DNA of 64,000 nucleotides. Source: Micractinium sp. NFX-FRZ (lineage: Eukaryota > Chlorophyta > Trebouxiophyceae > Chlorellales > Chlorellaceae). The DNA lies in NCBI GenBank assembly GCA_029339195.1, contig CM055506.1:1-64000 (forward strand). Reading direction: 5' to 3'. The position numbers were made by a program, and so were the translations under genes. Of this stretch, positions 54,687 to 64,000 are shown piece by piece (position 1 is the stretch's first letter; each line of letters starts with the position of its first letter). The notes under the pieces were generated by a model. It saw nothing but the letters and a program-made list of their open reading frames with translations, was not told where the DNA came from and ran no database searches.

Positions 54687-55295
54687 ATGAAATTTTTCAT
54701 TATCCAAACAAAAAATAATTTTTTTATGACTGAAAATTTTGCAAAATCTCTTCTTAAAATCATGCCAAAATGGATTCAGTGTTATGTTTACCATAAGAAT
54801 GAATTGATTTTGTACGTGTACCCCGATTTTTTAATACCTTTTTTGTATTTTTTGAGAGATCATATGAATACACAATACAAGGTACTAATAGATGTGACTG
54901 CAGTGGATTATCCTTCTCGACCTCTTCGTTTTGAAGTAGTGTATAATTTATTAAGTGTACAATATAATGCAAGAATCCGAATAAAAACTAGTGTAAACGA
55001 AGTCAACCCTCTAGGTTCAAGTACTCAAGTGTATTCTTCTGCTGGTTGGTGGGAACGCGAAGTATGGGATATGTTCGGAATCTTTTTTTTAAATCACCCA
55101 GACCTTCGTCGTATTTTAACTGATTATGGTTTTCAAGGGCATCCTCTTCGTAAAGATTTTCCTTTAACGGGATATGTAGAGGTTCGTTATGATGATTCAG
55201 AAAAACGTGTAATTACAGAATCTTTAGAATTAACGCAAGAATTTCGATTTTTTGATTTTTCTAGTCCTTGGGAACAATTAGAAAAAACTAGTTAA
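54687..55295 (+). CDS. nad9: NADH dehydrogenase subunit 9 (30-kDa subunit)
   Basis: Peripheral-arm subunit of complex I, partner of Nad7. 202 aa, normal length. Signature stretches are [40 protein letters not shown] with [20 protein letters not shown], and [23 protein letters not shown] 54687 is used; an internal ATG at 54726 ([10 protein letters not shown]) is also possible and would remove 13 residues. Confidence 0.97.
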   Translation: MKFFIIQTKNNFFMTENFAKSLLKIMPKWIQCYVYHKNELILYVYPDFLIPFLYFLRDHMNTQYKVLIDVTAVDYPSRPLRFEVVYNLLSVQYNARIRIKTSVNEVNPLGSSTQVYSSAGWWEREVWDMFGIFFLNHPDLRRILTDYGFQGHPLRKDFPLTGYVEVRYDDSEKRVITESLELTQEFRFFDFSSPWEQLEKTS

Positions 55296-55613
55296 TATTC
55301 TTTAAATAGGATTTATCAAAACCTGAAAAAATTCTTAGAACAGAATCACTGCCCGGTTTGGTGTCAAAAAATTGGGCAGTGATTTTGTCATAGCTCTCTC
55401 CTTCCTAGTGGTTGTTGTGTTAAAGGGTGTCCTGCCGGTCCTTTTTCGTTTACGAAAAAGGAATTCCTAAACGACAAAGAAAGAAAAAGTGTTTTAAATC
55501 AAGTAGAATTTGTTTTCATTTTTTTTTTTTTGTAATTATTCTAAAACAACCAAAATCTAAAATCTATAACTTAATAAGAAATTCTTTTTTAATTCTTTTA
55601 CAATTGAGATCAA
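55296..55613. repeat. nad9-trnI(cau) spacer
   Basis: A stem CACTGCCC/GGGCAGTG (55347-55354, 55374-55381) lies 51 nt after nad9, then an A palindrome near 55440-55461. No gene. Confidence 0.55.
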
Positions 55614-55687
55614 GAGCTTATAGTTTAATAGGTTAGAACACGTTGCTCATAACAACGCAGTTGTAGGTTCGAGTCCTACTAAGCTCA
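55614..55687 (+). tRNA. trnI(cau): tRNA with CAU anticodon, probably tRNA-Ile (lysidine type)
   Basis: Acceptor GAGCTTA/TAAGCTC, D-arm GTTT..GAAC, anticodon loop CTCATAA, T-loop TTCGAGT, discriminator A. Elongator and initiator tRNA-Met candidates exist elsewhere (42634, 61386), and the CTTATAGTTTAAT..GGTTAGAAC 5' half is like protist mitochondrial trnI(cau). Met remains possible. Confidence 0.8.
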
Positions 55688-56376
55688 GATAAGGCCGAAT
55701 TCTAGAAAGCGCTCCACGATGACTTAGGTGCCTTTGTTGCAATCCCAGTTATGAAAATGCTGGAAAAAACCCGTTGACATTACTAAAAACTCTCTAAGAA
55801 TTGTAAAACAACTCATTGGAACCTCACTCCGAATAAAAAAGGAAAAAGTTTCTTTTTGGTTTTTTTTTGTATTTCTTTTTTAATTAAAATTGAGGGAAAA
55901 TAAAATTTTTTTGAAACCTTTTTATTTGGAGAAAAAAACCAAAATATTTTTAAGACGCATAAAACGTCTCTTCGGTGCCATTTTTGAGACAAAAATGGAA
56001 AAGAATTTCAAATTCAAAAAAACCTTGAATTAACTATTCAATAATTCCTGTTGCCTTTCCTTTCTTTGAAAAAGAAAGGATCAACTATGTTAAATTTTTT
56101 CAATTTTTAGCATTAGACAATTTAAAAAGCAATTCAAAATTATAAAATTAAGTTGCATCTGTAAAAAAAACTTTTTTCTTTCCCATTTTTGTTCACAAAA
56201 ATGGGAAAGTCCTTTCTTTTTCAAAGAAAGGAAAGGCACAGAATATCTGTCTTCCTTTTTCTCCGTTTTTTCAAATACAAGAAAAACTTCTGACAGTCTT
56301 TGCTTTCTTTGAAAAAGAAAGAAAGTCCTTTTTCGTAAACGAAAAAGGAAGCAACGCTTCTATTTCAAAATATTTT
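55688..56376. repeat. trnI(cau)-cob spacer
   Basis: A C-like stem (about 55976-55998), B palindromes (about 56058-56080, 56210-56235, 56300-56325), a C palindrome (about 56180-56206) and an A palindrome (about 56329-56350) lead up to cob. No gene. Confidence 0.6.
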
Positions 56377-57534
56377 ATGAAACGCCTTTCTATAATAAAA
56401 CAACCTGTGTTGTCTGTTTTAAATGCTCATGTAGTTGATTATCCATCTCCAAGCAATATTAATTATTTTTGGAGTTTTGGGAGTATAGCCGGCATTTGTC
56501 TAATAGTACAAATTGCTACTGGTATTTTTTTAGCAATGCATTATACTCCTCATGTTGATTTGGCTTTTTTAAGTGTAGAACATATTATGAGAGATGTCGA
56601 AGGAGGTTGGTTTCTTCGATATATGCACGCTAATGGAGCTAGTATGTTCTTTATTGTGGTATACATTCACATGTTCCGTGGCCTTTATTACGGTAGTTAC
56701 GCAAGCCCACGTGAATTATTATGGTGTATTGGAGTTGTTATTCTTCTTCTAATGATTATTACTGCCTTTATTGGATATGTGCTCCCATGGGGCCAAATGT
56801 CTTTCTGGGGCGCAACCGTTATTACAAGTTTAGCTAGTGCGATTCCTGTAGTTGGTGATAGTATTGTGACTTGGCTTTGGGGTGGTTTCTCTGTAGATAA
56901 CGCAACCCTTAATAGGTTCTTTAGTTTACATTATTTATTGCCGTTTATAATTGTGGGTGCTTCAGTTATTCATTTAGCAGCATTACACCAATATGGTTCT
57001 AATAATCCTTTAGGTACTAATTCAACGGTAGATAAAGTAGGATTATATCCTTATTTTTATGTAAAAGATTTAGTAGCTTGGGTAGCTTTTGCAATTTTCT
57101 TTTCAGTGTTTATTTATTTTTATCCTAACGTGTTAGGACATCCGGATAATTACATTCCCGCAAACCCAATGTCGACCCCTGCTCATATTGTACCTGAATG
57201 GTATTTCTTGTGGGTTTATGCAATTTTACGAAGTATTCCCAATAAATTAGCCGGAGTAGCTGCTATAGCTCTTGTATTTATTTCACTTTTAGCTTTACCT
57301 TTTATTAATACTTCACCGATTCGCAGTTCTAATTTCAGACCATTTCATAAGAAATTTTTCTGGTTAATTGTGGCAGATACTCTTCTTTTAAGTTGGATTG
57401 GACAACAACCAGTTGAAGATCCTTATATCTTAGTAGGTCAATGTGCTTCAGTCTTTTTCTTTATTTATTTTTTGATTATGGTTCCTTTTTTAGGGCGATT
57501 TGAAAACTATTTAATTCATTATAAAGCTCGTTAA
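56377..57534 (+). CDS. cob: Apocytochrome b
   Basis: Central catalytic subunit of the bc1 complex (complex III). 385 aa, full length, with eight membrane helices and no intron. The haem-ligating pairs are His84/His98 ([20 protein letters not shown]) and His185/His199. The Qo-site PEWY motif is at 273-276 ([20 protein letters not shown]). ATG 56377 gives [21 protein letters not shown] long inverted repeat follows downstream. Confidence 0.99.
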   Translation: MKRLSIIKQPVLSVLNAHVVDYPSPSNINYFWSFGSIAGICLIVQIATGIFLAMHYTPHVDLAFLSVEHIMRDVEGGWFLRYMHANGASMFFIVVYIHMFRGLYYGSYASPRELLWCIGVVILLLMIITAFIGYVLPWGQMSFWGATVITSLASAIPVVGDSIVTWLWGGFSVDNATLNRFFSLHYLLPFIIVGASVIHLAALHQYGSNNPLGTNSTVDKVGLYPYFYVKDLVAWVAFAIFFSVFIYFYPNVLGHPDNYIPANPMSTPAHIVPEWYFLWVYAILRSIPNKLAGVAAIALVFISLLALPFINTSPIRSSNFRPFHKKFFWLIVADTLLLSWIGQQPVEDPYILVGQCASVFFFIYFLIMVPFLGRFENYLIHYKAR

Positions 57535-58502
57535 TTAGAGACTCCTTACAGGTTTTTTTATGTCCTCGTTAAAGCTTTCTGTTGAAACACAACAGAGAAA
57601 AATGTATTTTGTAACTTTGCTTTTTCATACAATTTCGTAAAAAAAAATAAGAAAAGATTACGTTTTCTTTTCTAAACAAAAAAGTCCCCTTTGGTTTTCT
57701 TTTGTATTACTTGTTTTCATTGCTCTTTTTTTCTGAAATACGGGATTGTTAGTGGAACCCAATCAAAAGCAAAAATAGAATTGATTAAAACTTCTGCTTG
57801 ACTTGGTGTATTTTTTGCCTTTTTCAAAAGTTTTTCTTTGTCTTTTTCAAGTGCAAAAATACACTAAGTCAAGCAAAAGCGTTTGCCTTTCCTTCCCGCT
57901 GACTTCCTAGGACTAACTAGGAAAAAACGGGAAACAAATTTCAATGTGACAAATCTGAGAAAAAAAAGCCGACTTTTCACCTTTTCTATTCCATCGTTAT
58001 TTGGGATCGCATCGTAATTGGAACCAGAACAAAGAAGTTAAAAGGAACCGGAAAACTTTGAAATTCGTCTCATCTTTGTTTTTTCTGGTCTTTAATATGG
58101 AGAATGAAAACTGGAGAAAGTTTAAAAAAAATTAATATGTCAGTAAAAATCTTTATTCTAATAGCCGAGAATTTGAATAAAAAATTACCTAATTAGTCAA
58201 GGCTCCAGAAATGGTTACGTGTTTTCTTTGATTGGAGCACTCGTTTGACTTGTTTGCTCCTTTTTAACAATATAGTTTTTGGATTTTTGTGATTAATTGT
58301 CTATACTCTTTCCATTTATCATGGTAGAGAACTTAGTTTATTTTTAATCTTTCTAAATAAAAAGGCAATTAATGATTTTTTTTTTCAAATGGACTCATCT
58401 CTTAAGTGCTCCCATCGGATACACTGTTTTATTTTGTCTGTTTAGTATGCAAATTACATGGTTATATGTTTTAATTATATGGAGAGGATGTTTTAAAACA
58501 AA
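57535..58502. other. cob-ncRNA spacer with cob 3' inverted repeat
   Basis: Imperfect inverted repeat (about 57796-57818 and 57853-57874; one wobble, one bulge) with arms GCTTGACTT.GTGTATTTTT. The remaining 600 nt have no recognised gene and few of the usual modules. TTATATGGAGAGG near 58475 weakly resembles the promoter-like core, 30 nt before the ncRNA. Confidence 0.5.
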
Positions 58503-58686
58503 GGGGGTGTAATGCACTGACTCGCAGCACGTAACGTGCTGCTCTGTATTTTTTTACATGTGTTATAGGCGGATGCGAAAATGAGCAATTGCGACGCACA
58601 GAGTCAATCTCTCGCTACTTACGAGAAAACATAGTCGAAGTGCCTAAAAAAGAGTAGGTCCGAATGCAAAACCACCTACAATCCCC
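58503..58686 (+). ncRNA. Structured non-coding RNA candidate, possibly tmRNA-like
   Basis: Nested, mutually compatible helices: GGGGGT (58503-58508) with ATCCCC (58681-58686); GCACT (58514-58518) with AGTGC (58639-58643); GACTC (58519-58523) with GAGTC (58601-58605); hairpin GCAGCACG/CGTGCTGC (58524-58542); hairpin TCTCG/CGAGA (58610-58626); and GTAGGT/ACCTAC (58654-58679). The last sits directly before the 3' closing strand, like a T-arm, with TCCGAAT opening its loop. TAGTC at 58632-58636 recalls the tmRNA resume signal. It is much shorter than bacterial tmRNA and lacks a canonical T-loop. 5S rRNA and RNase P RNA fit less well. The structure is convincing, the identity is not. Confidence 0.45.
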
Positions 58687-58843
58687 AAAGACACACCGAT
58701 GGCTCACAAATTTGTAGACACTCTTAAAAAAGTTTAAACTTTTTCAATATCTAAAGATTAAACTTAAATCTCCACAGAGAAAAGTGGTTGGTTTTTTCTT
58801 TACAAACGCAGGTGATAAAAAAAAACTGATTATCAACAAAACT

Positions 58844-58933
58844 GGAGGAATGGCTGAGTGGCTGAAGGCACTGGTTTGCTAAATCAGCGTACAGTTTTAC
58901 ATTGTACCATGGGTTCGAATCCCATTTCCTCCG
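58844..58933 (+). tRNA. trnS(gcu): tRNA-Ser (GCU)
   Basis: 90-nt class II tRNA with a long variable arm; acceptor GGAGGAA/TTCCTCC, anticodon GCT in TTGCTAA, T-arm ATGGG TTCGAAT CCCAT, discriminator G. Confidence 0.96.
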
Positions 58934-59133
58934 TTTGATCTTAGAACATTAATACCAAATTAATCATAAAAAAAGTGGTCACAATACTACGGTTTTGTTA
59001 CAAGTAATTTTCATTGAAACCTTTATATAAAACTTTCTTTTTCTAATTTAAGATAATTATGTGTTTTTTCATTAGTTTCTACTAAAAAGGACGTCATTAT
59101 TAGTCACTTTCTTGCTTAAATTTCTTTCTGATT
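58934..59133. other. Spacer downstream of trnS
   Basis: A/T-rich, nothing recognised. Confidence 0.4.
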
Positions 59134-59155
59134 CTATGTACTTCATATAGACTAG
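59134..59155 (+). promoter_or_regulatory. Promoter-like element upstream of trnD/nad3
   Basis: CTATGTACTTCATATAGACT (59134 on) matches the TGTACNTCATATAGA form seen at 51956. Plus strand, about 460 nt before trnD. Confidence 0.45.
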
Positions 59156-59613
59156 TAAATTTTTTAAATTAATTTTTTAGTCAATCACTTACTAAGTTAT
59201 CAATGTCATTACCTTGCTCGTTGTTGAAATTAGTGTGAAGTCTTTCCTCTTTGGCCCAATTTGGTTTCATTTGGTCTCTCTTAATCCCAGTGAGTCCCAA
59301 TTTTGTTTCAAAACAGAGAACTTCACAAAAATTGGAAACAAAACTGGGAACAGAAATTAAAGCAAATGGTAAAAACAGAATTGGAAAAAGAATAGAATTC
59401 TCTAATTTGCTCTCCGGTTCCAATTATTTCATAATTGGAAGACAAAGAGAACAGCGAAGTAGAAAAATTAAAAGTGGGCCTCCTTTTGAAAATTTAAGGA
59501 AACAAATCAAGTCTATTTGAGACTGGTTTTTACTGTCTTAAAAAATTAGTTTTTCTTTCTGATTTAAAAAAAAAATAAGAGCATTTGTTAGTTTTTCTGC
59601 TTTTAGAAAAAAT
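59156..59613. repeat. trnD leader spacer
   Basis: Degenerate C-like sequence (CCCAATTTTG..CAAAACAGAG, 59290-59320) and loosely repeated AAATTGGAAAC phrases; short ORFs on both strands here are not credible. Confidence 0.45.
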
Positions 59614-59688
59614 GAGGACATAGCTTAGTTTGGTTAGAGTATTGGTCTGTCACGCCAAAGGTCGCGGGTTCGAGTCCCGTTGTCCTCG
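59614..59688 (+). tRNA. trnD(guc): tRNA-Asp (GUC)
   Basis: Acceptor GAGGACA/TGTCCTC, anticodon GTC in CTGTCAC, T-arm GCGGG TTCGAGT CCCGT, discriminator G. Confidence 0.96.
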
Positions 59689-59962
59689 AAATTGTTTTAA
59701 CACAAAGTAAGTAACATTTTTATTTCTCACTAAAAAAGAATTAACACTTGAATTGTAAATTCAAGAAAAACCCAGTCACTTGTAAAAAGTGACAGACTTT
59801 TAATGTCAAAAATTGAAAAAATTTAAGACAGTTTTCGCTATTTTTTCGTAAACGAAAAAGGACAGGCTGACGTCCCTTCTTTGAAAAAGAGAGAAATGCA
59901 TAGGCTTTAAACAAATAACAAATATCATGTAATTAATTAAAAGAGAAAACAGAGATAAAAAA

Positions 59963-60316
59963 ATGATAGAATTTGTAAGCATTTTTGTATATTTTCTTAT
60001 TGCTTCTGCCCTTTCTTTAATCTTGGTAGGTGTTTCTTTTGTGTTTGCTACAAAAAAATCAGACCCAGAAAAAATTTCAGCTTATGAATGTGGTTTCGAT
60101 CCATTTGACGATGCTAGGAGTCGATTTGATATTCAATTTTATCTTGTAGCCATATTATTTATCATTTTTGATCTTGAAGTCACTTTTTTATTTCCGTGGG
60201 CTTTAACTTTGAATCAAGTTGGTTTTTTTGGATTCTGGTCTATGATGATTTTTTTGATAATTTTAACTATAGGTTTTATCTACGAATGGCGTAAAGGTGC
60301 TCTTGATTGGAGTTAA
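59963..60316 (+). CDS. nad3: NADH dehydrogenase subunit 3
   Basis: Small membrane subunit of complex I whose loop gates the quinone site. 117 aa, three membrane helices. The conserved loop [20 protein letters not shown] includes the redox-sensitive Cys, followed by [20 protein letters not shown] and a C-terminal [14 protein letters not shown] 59963. Confidence 0.98.
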   Translation: MIEFVSIFVYFLIASALSLILVGVSFVFATKKSDPEKISAYECGFDPFDDARSRFDIQFYLVAILFIIFDLEVTFLFPWALTLNQVGFFGFWSMMIFLIILTIGFIYEWRKGALDWS

Positions 60317-60748
60317 CTGTATTAGAAATTTTATTGATCCCAATTTTTTTTGAATTAGGAATAAAAAATTGAACTAAAAGAGAAAACTAACTCATGCCAA
60401 CAAAAGATTTCTTTTCATTTTCAAACCCCATCCAGTCCTTTCTTTCTGAAAGAAAAAACCAAATTCAAAAAATTTTAATTTTTTCTACGGATCCTTTTTC
60501 TTTTACGAAAAAGGAATTCGCTTATGAAAAAAGGTCATTCGGTCCCGGTCACATTTAATCCCATTTTTAGAACAAAAATGGGAAAGAATTGTAAATTCAA
60601 GAAAAACATTGATTCCCATTTAATCCCATTTTTTTTTCAAAAATGAGAACTAAAAAAAAAATGGGATTAAATGAGAATCAATGGGACTCACAAAAACCAA
60701 AAATTAAAGGATTTACAATGAAATTGACTGTTTATTTCTAAAAAAAAT
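60317..60748. repeat. nad3-trnK spacer
   Basis: An A palindrome variant (about 60491-60512) and several C stems (60555-60580, 60625-60650); no gene. Confidence 0.55.
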
Positions 60749-60821
60749 GGGTATATAGCTCAGTAGGTAGAGCAGTCGGCTTTTAACCAACTGGTCGTAG
60801 GTTCGAGTCCTACTGTACCCA
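60749..60821 (+). tRNA. trnK(uuu): tRNA-Lys (UUU)
   Basis: Acceptor GGGTATA/TGTACCC (one U-G), anticodon TTT in CTTTTAA, T-loop TTCGAGT, discriminator A. Confidence 0.96.
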
Positions 60822-61385
60822 ATCTTTTTTTTTTAAGGACATCACAAAAAAAGAACGAGATATCTCGATGCCTGCAAAAAAAACGCACCTTTTACCTTCT
60901 TTTTTGATGTTAAAGTATTCCCCTGTAATTTCTCAGCTTCTTGCACTCAAATCCTCTTGAATTTTCTTGTGAATATTGTTAAAGTTTTCATTCTTCTTTG
61001 ATTTGCTTGAATTAGAAATTCAAAATAAGCCGCTGTCTTTCCGTTCTTTTTCAAAGAAAGGAAAAAAATTCTAATTTTTTCAATTTTTTGCATTAGGACA
61101 AGAGATACTTTTTTTTAAATTCAAAATTCATTCTTTCTATTTCCCCCTCAAATTGTAAATTTAAGATTTGCTTATTTTTCAAAAAAAAACATCCCACTTG
61201 AATTGTAATTTCAAGAAAAACCCAATCTGTCGGTCCTTTTTTGTTTACAAAAAAGGAATTCGTAAACGAAAAAGAAAGTTAAGTGACAGACTTTTTATGC
61301 CAAAAATTTGAATTTTTAAAATTTTTTTTCTTTCTTTGAAAAATAAAGGAAAAACACCTTGGGATTACTTTTCTAAAAAGTTTAG
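60822..61385. repeat. trnK-trnfM spacer
   Basis: B module (about 61038-61063), D fragments and an A-like palindrome with A half-unit (about 61225-61274). No gene. Confidence 0.55.
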
Positions 61386-61459
61386 TGCGGGGATGAGAAA
61401 ATGGTTGTCTCGTCAGGCTCATAATCTGAAAATTGTAGGTTCGAATCCTACCCCCGCTC
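61386..61459 (+). tRNA. trnfM(cau): Initiator tRNA-Met (CAU)
   Basis: Strong resemblance to bacterial initiator tRNA: GCGGGG..CCCCGC acceptor with an unpaired first position (U1 opposite U72) and the CTCGTCAGGCTCATAATCTGA anticodon region. T-arm GTAGG TTCGAAT CCTAC. The discriminator appears to be C, which is unusual. Confidence 0.9.
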
Positions 61460-61988
61460 TCTATTAAAAGAATCAACTTTGGTTTAAATTCTTTTAGAAT
61501 CGACAAAAAAACTTTAAAACAATAAAGACTCTCAAGCAAATAAGAGCTTGTTTTAGTTAGAATACTTGTCTCTTTTTTATTTCCGTCCTTTTTCGTAAAC
61601 GAAAAGGGATATTTTTAGTTACTCCCATTTTTGAAACAAAAATGGGAACGTGAACAAAAATAGAAAAGACAGAATTGGAATCAGAGAAAACCTACTGGTA
61701 AAGATTTCAAAAATTTTTGAAATTTTTACTCTAGAGTTGAATGACTCTAGTAAGAGTTTTTTTCGATTAAAAAATAATTGAAAATTTGAAAATTAAACGA
61801 ATCTATTTGAAATTCTAAAATATCTGCAGTTTCTCTTTTATAAGTAATCATATTATTTTTCGTACACAGTGACAAAAAATTGTTTAACAGATTCGTACAG
61901 AATTTCAGTAGAATTACAAAAGAAGGTTTTCTCCCTTTTTTGTAAACAAAAAACAAGAAAATTTCTGTTTTCCAATGACGTTGCTCTT
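61460..61988. repeat. Spacer downstream of trnfM
   Basis: A palindrome variant (about 61587-61608), a C palindrome (about 61622-61647) and an ACTCTAG..CTAGAGT-type stem near 61728-61750; no gene. Confidence 0.5.
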
Positions 61989-62033
61989 TGCGTTGCTCTT
62001 TCCCACTTTTATTCAAATTGGGACGCAGAAAAG
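61989..62033 (+). repeat. G element upstream of rps2
   Basis: CGTTGCTCTTTCCCACTTTT and the following ATTGGGACGCAGAAAAG align with the G elements before rps12 and rps7. Confidence 0.45.
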
Positions 62034-62553
62034 AGAATTTTTACTGATTGGAACCAGAAAAAAAAACCTTGAAAAAACAAAAATCAATCTGATTAAACAA
62101 TACGCTGTCCTTTTTCGTTTACGAAAAAGGAAGTCAAAAATTAAAAAAATTCTAATTTTTTTTAATTTTTGACACCAGCTTTTCCCCTCTTTGAAAAAAA
62201 AGCCATAAACTTCTTTTTGCAAAAAAGCGTTTTTTTTTTTTCTCTTTTTTTTAAAGAGAAATCTTTCATCTTTTTATTTTCCAATTATTTTATGAAAAGT
62301 CTGTTCTATGTTTTTTTTTCAAAAAACAAAAGAAGCGGGTCCCTTTTAGTCCCATTTTTAGAACAAAAATGGAAATGAAACAAAATTGGAAATGAAACAA
62401 AATTGGGAAAGAATTTACAATTCAAGAGTTTTCTTAACTTCCTTTTTCGTAAACGAAAAAGGATCGACAGACAGACTGAATTTTTGCTGATTGCTAAATT
62501 ATGGGGAATGCTCTTGAGTGGTGACTATGTCATTTACTAAAATAAAATAAAAA
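62034..62553. repeat. rps2 leader spacer
   Basis: A palindrome (about 62109-62130), an E palindrome (about 62132-62173), part of the composite repeat near 62300-62370, and a second A palindrome (about 62441-62462). No gene. Confidence 0.6.
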
Positions 62554-63411
62554 ATGAATTCAAAAAATTTTCATAATTGGTTAAATATTTCTAGTAAAAA
62601 TTTCAATAAAGGGATAAATTTTGGACATAAATCCATTAGACTAGCCAAAACTCAATTTTGGCATCCTTTGATGTCCGATTATTTTTTAGGTATAAGACAA
62701 GATGTTAGTGTATTAAATACGCAACAAACTTTAAAATGTTTATTACGTGCTTTTCACATTCTAGCTCTCATTTTAAGACAAAAAGGTCGCATATTAATTA
62801 TAAATACAAATCCTGAATTTTTCAGACTTTGTAATAATTTAACTAACCTTACTTTAATTGGTAACTCTAAATCATTAAATGATTCTTTGTTTTCCTATTT
62901 GGAAAAAGAGATCAATAATAAAGAAAAAAATTCTGTTAATTTTAAGAAATTAAAAACACCTCTTCTTTCTTATGTCAGTTATAAGTGGATAGGTGGGACC
63001 TTAACGAACTGGAAACAGATTTCTAAATCTGTTTTAACGTTTGCTAAATTCTCTGAAAGATGTGAAAATTTTTTAATAAAAAATAACATTGATTTTCCTA
63101 AATACATTCGAGTAAAAAAATGTTTTCAGGGTTTATTATATAGAGAAAATAAAAAAATGGTGCTTGCTTTTAATCGAAAACCCGATTTAATCTTTTTAAT
63201 AAACCCCAATGAGAATCAAAGTGTTTTAAATGAAGCTTCTAGACTCCACATACCTGTTATTGCTTTTACAGAATCAAATACAAATCCTAAAGGAATCGCG
63301 TATCCTATCCCAGTTAATAATTATTCTATTAAATTTATTTATTATTGTTTAAAGAAAATTATAAAAATGACTCCTTCCTTTGCTAAAAATTTGAAAAATT
63401 CAAATTTTTGA
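62554..63411 (+). CDS. rps2: Ribosomal protein S2 (uS2m)
   Basis: Small-subunit protein at the mRNA exit side. 285 aa, longer than bacterial S2 (about 240) through an Asn/Lys-rich middle. Motifs: HPLMSDYFLGIRQDVSVLNT (the N-terminal H..M..Y..G.R......N), SYKWIGGTLTNWKQISKSVL, NRKPDLIFLINPNENQSVLN and LHIPVIAFTESNTNPKGIAY with IPVNN. ATG 62554. The last codons and the TGA stop fall in an E-type repeat (KNLKNSNF, stop), so a repeat insertion seems to have set the 3' end. Confidence 0.95.
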   Translation: MNSKNFHNWLNISSKNFNKGINFGHKSIRLAKTQFWHPLMSDYFLGIRQDVSVLNTQQTLKCLLRAFHILALILRQKGRILIINTNPEFFRLCNNLTNLTLIGNSKSLNDSLFSYLEKEINNKEKNSVNFKKLKTPLLSYVSYKWIGGTLTNWKQISKSVLTFAKFSERCENFLIKNNIDFPKYIRVKKCFQGLLYRENKKMVLAFNRKPDLIFLINPNENQSVLNEASRLHIPVIAFTESNTNPKGIAYPIPVNNYSIKFIYYCLKKIIKMTPSFAKNLKNSNF

Positions 63412-63769
63412 CTTCCTTTTTCGTAAACGAAAAAGGACAGTCCCAGAATTAGAAATTCAACAAAAAACATTAAAAGTCTGTCCTATGTTTTTTTTTCAAA
63501 AAACAGAAGAAACCGATCCCATTTTTGTTTTAAAAATGGGAAAAAATCGATACAAAAAATATCATTTTTTGTACTGAATTCAAGAAAAACGTTCTTTGCT
63601 TTTCCTTTCTTTAAAAAAGAAAGGAAAGACGCTTGCTAAAAATTGAAAACATTCAAATTTTTCAAAGGGTTTCTCCTGTTTTTTTTCAAAAAAATATGAT
63701 AAATTGCTTCCATGACTTAAATTGATCGAAACAGAAAAATGTGTCTTTCATTTCAGTCAAAAAGACAGG
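63412..63769. repeat. rps2-trnG(gcc) spacer with composite repeat
   Basis: An A palindrome immediately after rps2 (about 63415-63436), then a copy of the composite dispersed repeat (about 63478-63630) with C and B modules. No gene. Confidence 0.7.
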
Positions 63770-63841
63770 GCGGAAATAGCTCAGTGGTAGAGTATTGCCT
63801 TGCCAAGGCAAGTGTCGAGGGTTCGAATCCCTTTTTCCGCT
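63770..63841 (+). tRNA. trnG(gcc): tRNA-Gly (GCC)
   Basis: Acceptor GCGGAAA/TTTCCGC, D-arm GCTC..GAGT, anticodon GCC in TTGCCAA, T-loop TTCGAAT, discriminator U. Confidence 0.96.
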
Positions 63842-64000
63842 TTCTTTTTATTTTGTGAAATTTGAGAAAACGCGGAATTTTTTATCTGTATGAAACGGGC
63901 GCTTCTCGGAAAAATTAAGGTGCCTGTTGTGTTCCTATACGAGAGGCAATTCTTAAATTCACAATTAGACCGGGACTGAAAATGTTTTTTTGGTAGAATG
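63842..64000. other. Right edge spacer
   Basis: No gene. TATACGAGAGGCAATTCTTA near 63937 recurs in related form near 7900 and 35475. Confidence 0.4.

Noticed and set aside
58503..58686. 5S rRNA or RNase P RNA at this locus
   Set aside because: AGAGTAGGTC resembles a 5S 3' region, but the helices do not fit the 5S three-way form. No RNase P conserved region I (GAGGAAAGTC-like) was found. Not excluded formally without covariance models.
59181..59520. Overlapping ORFs on both strands upstream of trnD
   Set aside because: Low-complexity, no conserved motif, antisense to each other, and partly derived from degenerate C-like repeats.
63130..63150. TTATATAGAGAAAA inside rps2 as a promoter-like copy
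   Set aside because: It is within conserved coding sequence, lacks the TCATATAG core and faces no nearby transcription unit start.

Overview
The window is part of a mitochondrial genome, most likely from an alga. It encodes cox1-3, cob, nad2/3/4/5/7/9, atp4/6/8/9, a bacterial-like set of ribosomal proteins (rps2,3,4,7,10,11,12,13,19; rpl5,6,10,16), both large rRNAs and 23 tRNAs. Retention of nad7, nad9, atp4 and this many ribosomal proteins, the visibly A+T-rich sequence and the standard stop codons (TAA, TAG, and TGA in rps2 and the intron ORF) fit a green alga best. A cryptophyte or another alga cannot be excluded from this window. nad1, nad4L, nad6, atp1, trnW, trnT and a trnR for CGN codons were not found, so the molecule continues outside the window.

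Layout. 1-15.2 kb (+): rps4, rps12, rps7, trnC, nad2, rps10, rps3, rpl16, rps19, rpl10, rns. 15.2-18.6 kb: a convergent region with small and apparently broken membrane-protein ORFs. 18.6-30.8 kb (-): cox1, nad4, nad5, trnR, trnL, atp4, atp8, trnY. 31.4-36.8 kb (+): trnI, cox2, cox3, nad7. 36.9-38.1 kb: a second convergent region with a decayed ORF. 38.1-43.6 kb (-): rnl, with one group I intron at the position equivalent to E. coli 2449 carrying a LAGLIDADG ORF, then trnM, atp9, trnE. 44.9-48.5 kb (+): rpl5, rpl6, rps13, rps11. 49.0-51.0 kb (-): trnP, trnG, trnH, atp6. 52.2-63.8 kb (+): a tRNA cluster (N,Q,F,S,V,L,A), nad9, trnI(cau), cob, a structured non-coding RNA candidate, trnS, trnD, nad3, trnK, trnfM, rps2, trnG.

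Intergenic DNA is built largely from a few palindromic modules used again and again: A, CCTTTTTCGTAAACGAAAAAGG-like; B, CCTTTCTTTTTCAAAGAAAGG-like; C, TCCCATTTTTG..CAAAAATGGGA; D, CTTGAATTT..AATTCAAG; E, CAAAAATTGAAAAAATT..AATTTTTTCAATTTTTG. Most protein genes are also followed by a private strong hairpin.

The most interesting signals are: (1) a conserved TTTGNATATCATATAGAGA element, found on the transcribed strand upstream of rns (three copies), rnl, the rpl5 cluster, the trnN cluster and trnD/nad3, which looks like the mitochondrial promoter; (2) a perfect 66-bp palindrome between divergent transcription units carrying the same TATATAGAGA core in both directions; (3) a compact, multi-helix ncRNA candidate at 58.5 kb with some tmRNA-like features; (4) decayed or frameshifted ORF clusters in the convergent regions. 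The genes together supply respiratory complexes I, III, IV and V and the mitoribosome that translates them.
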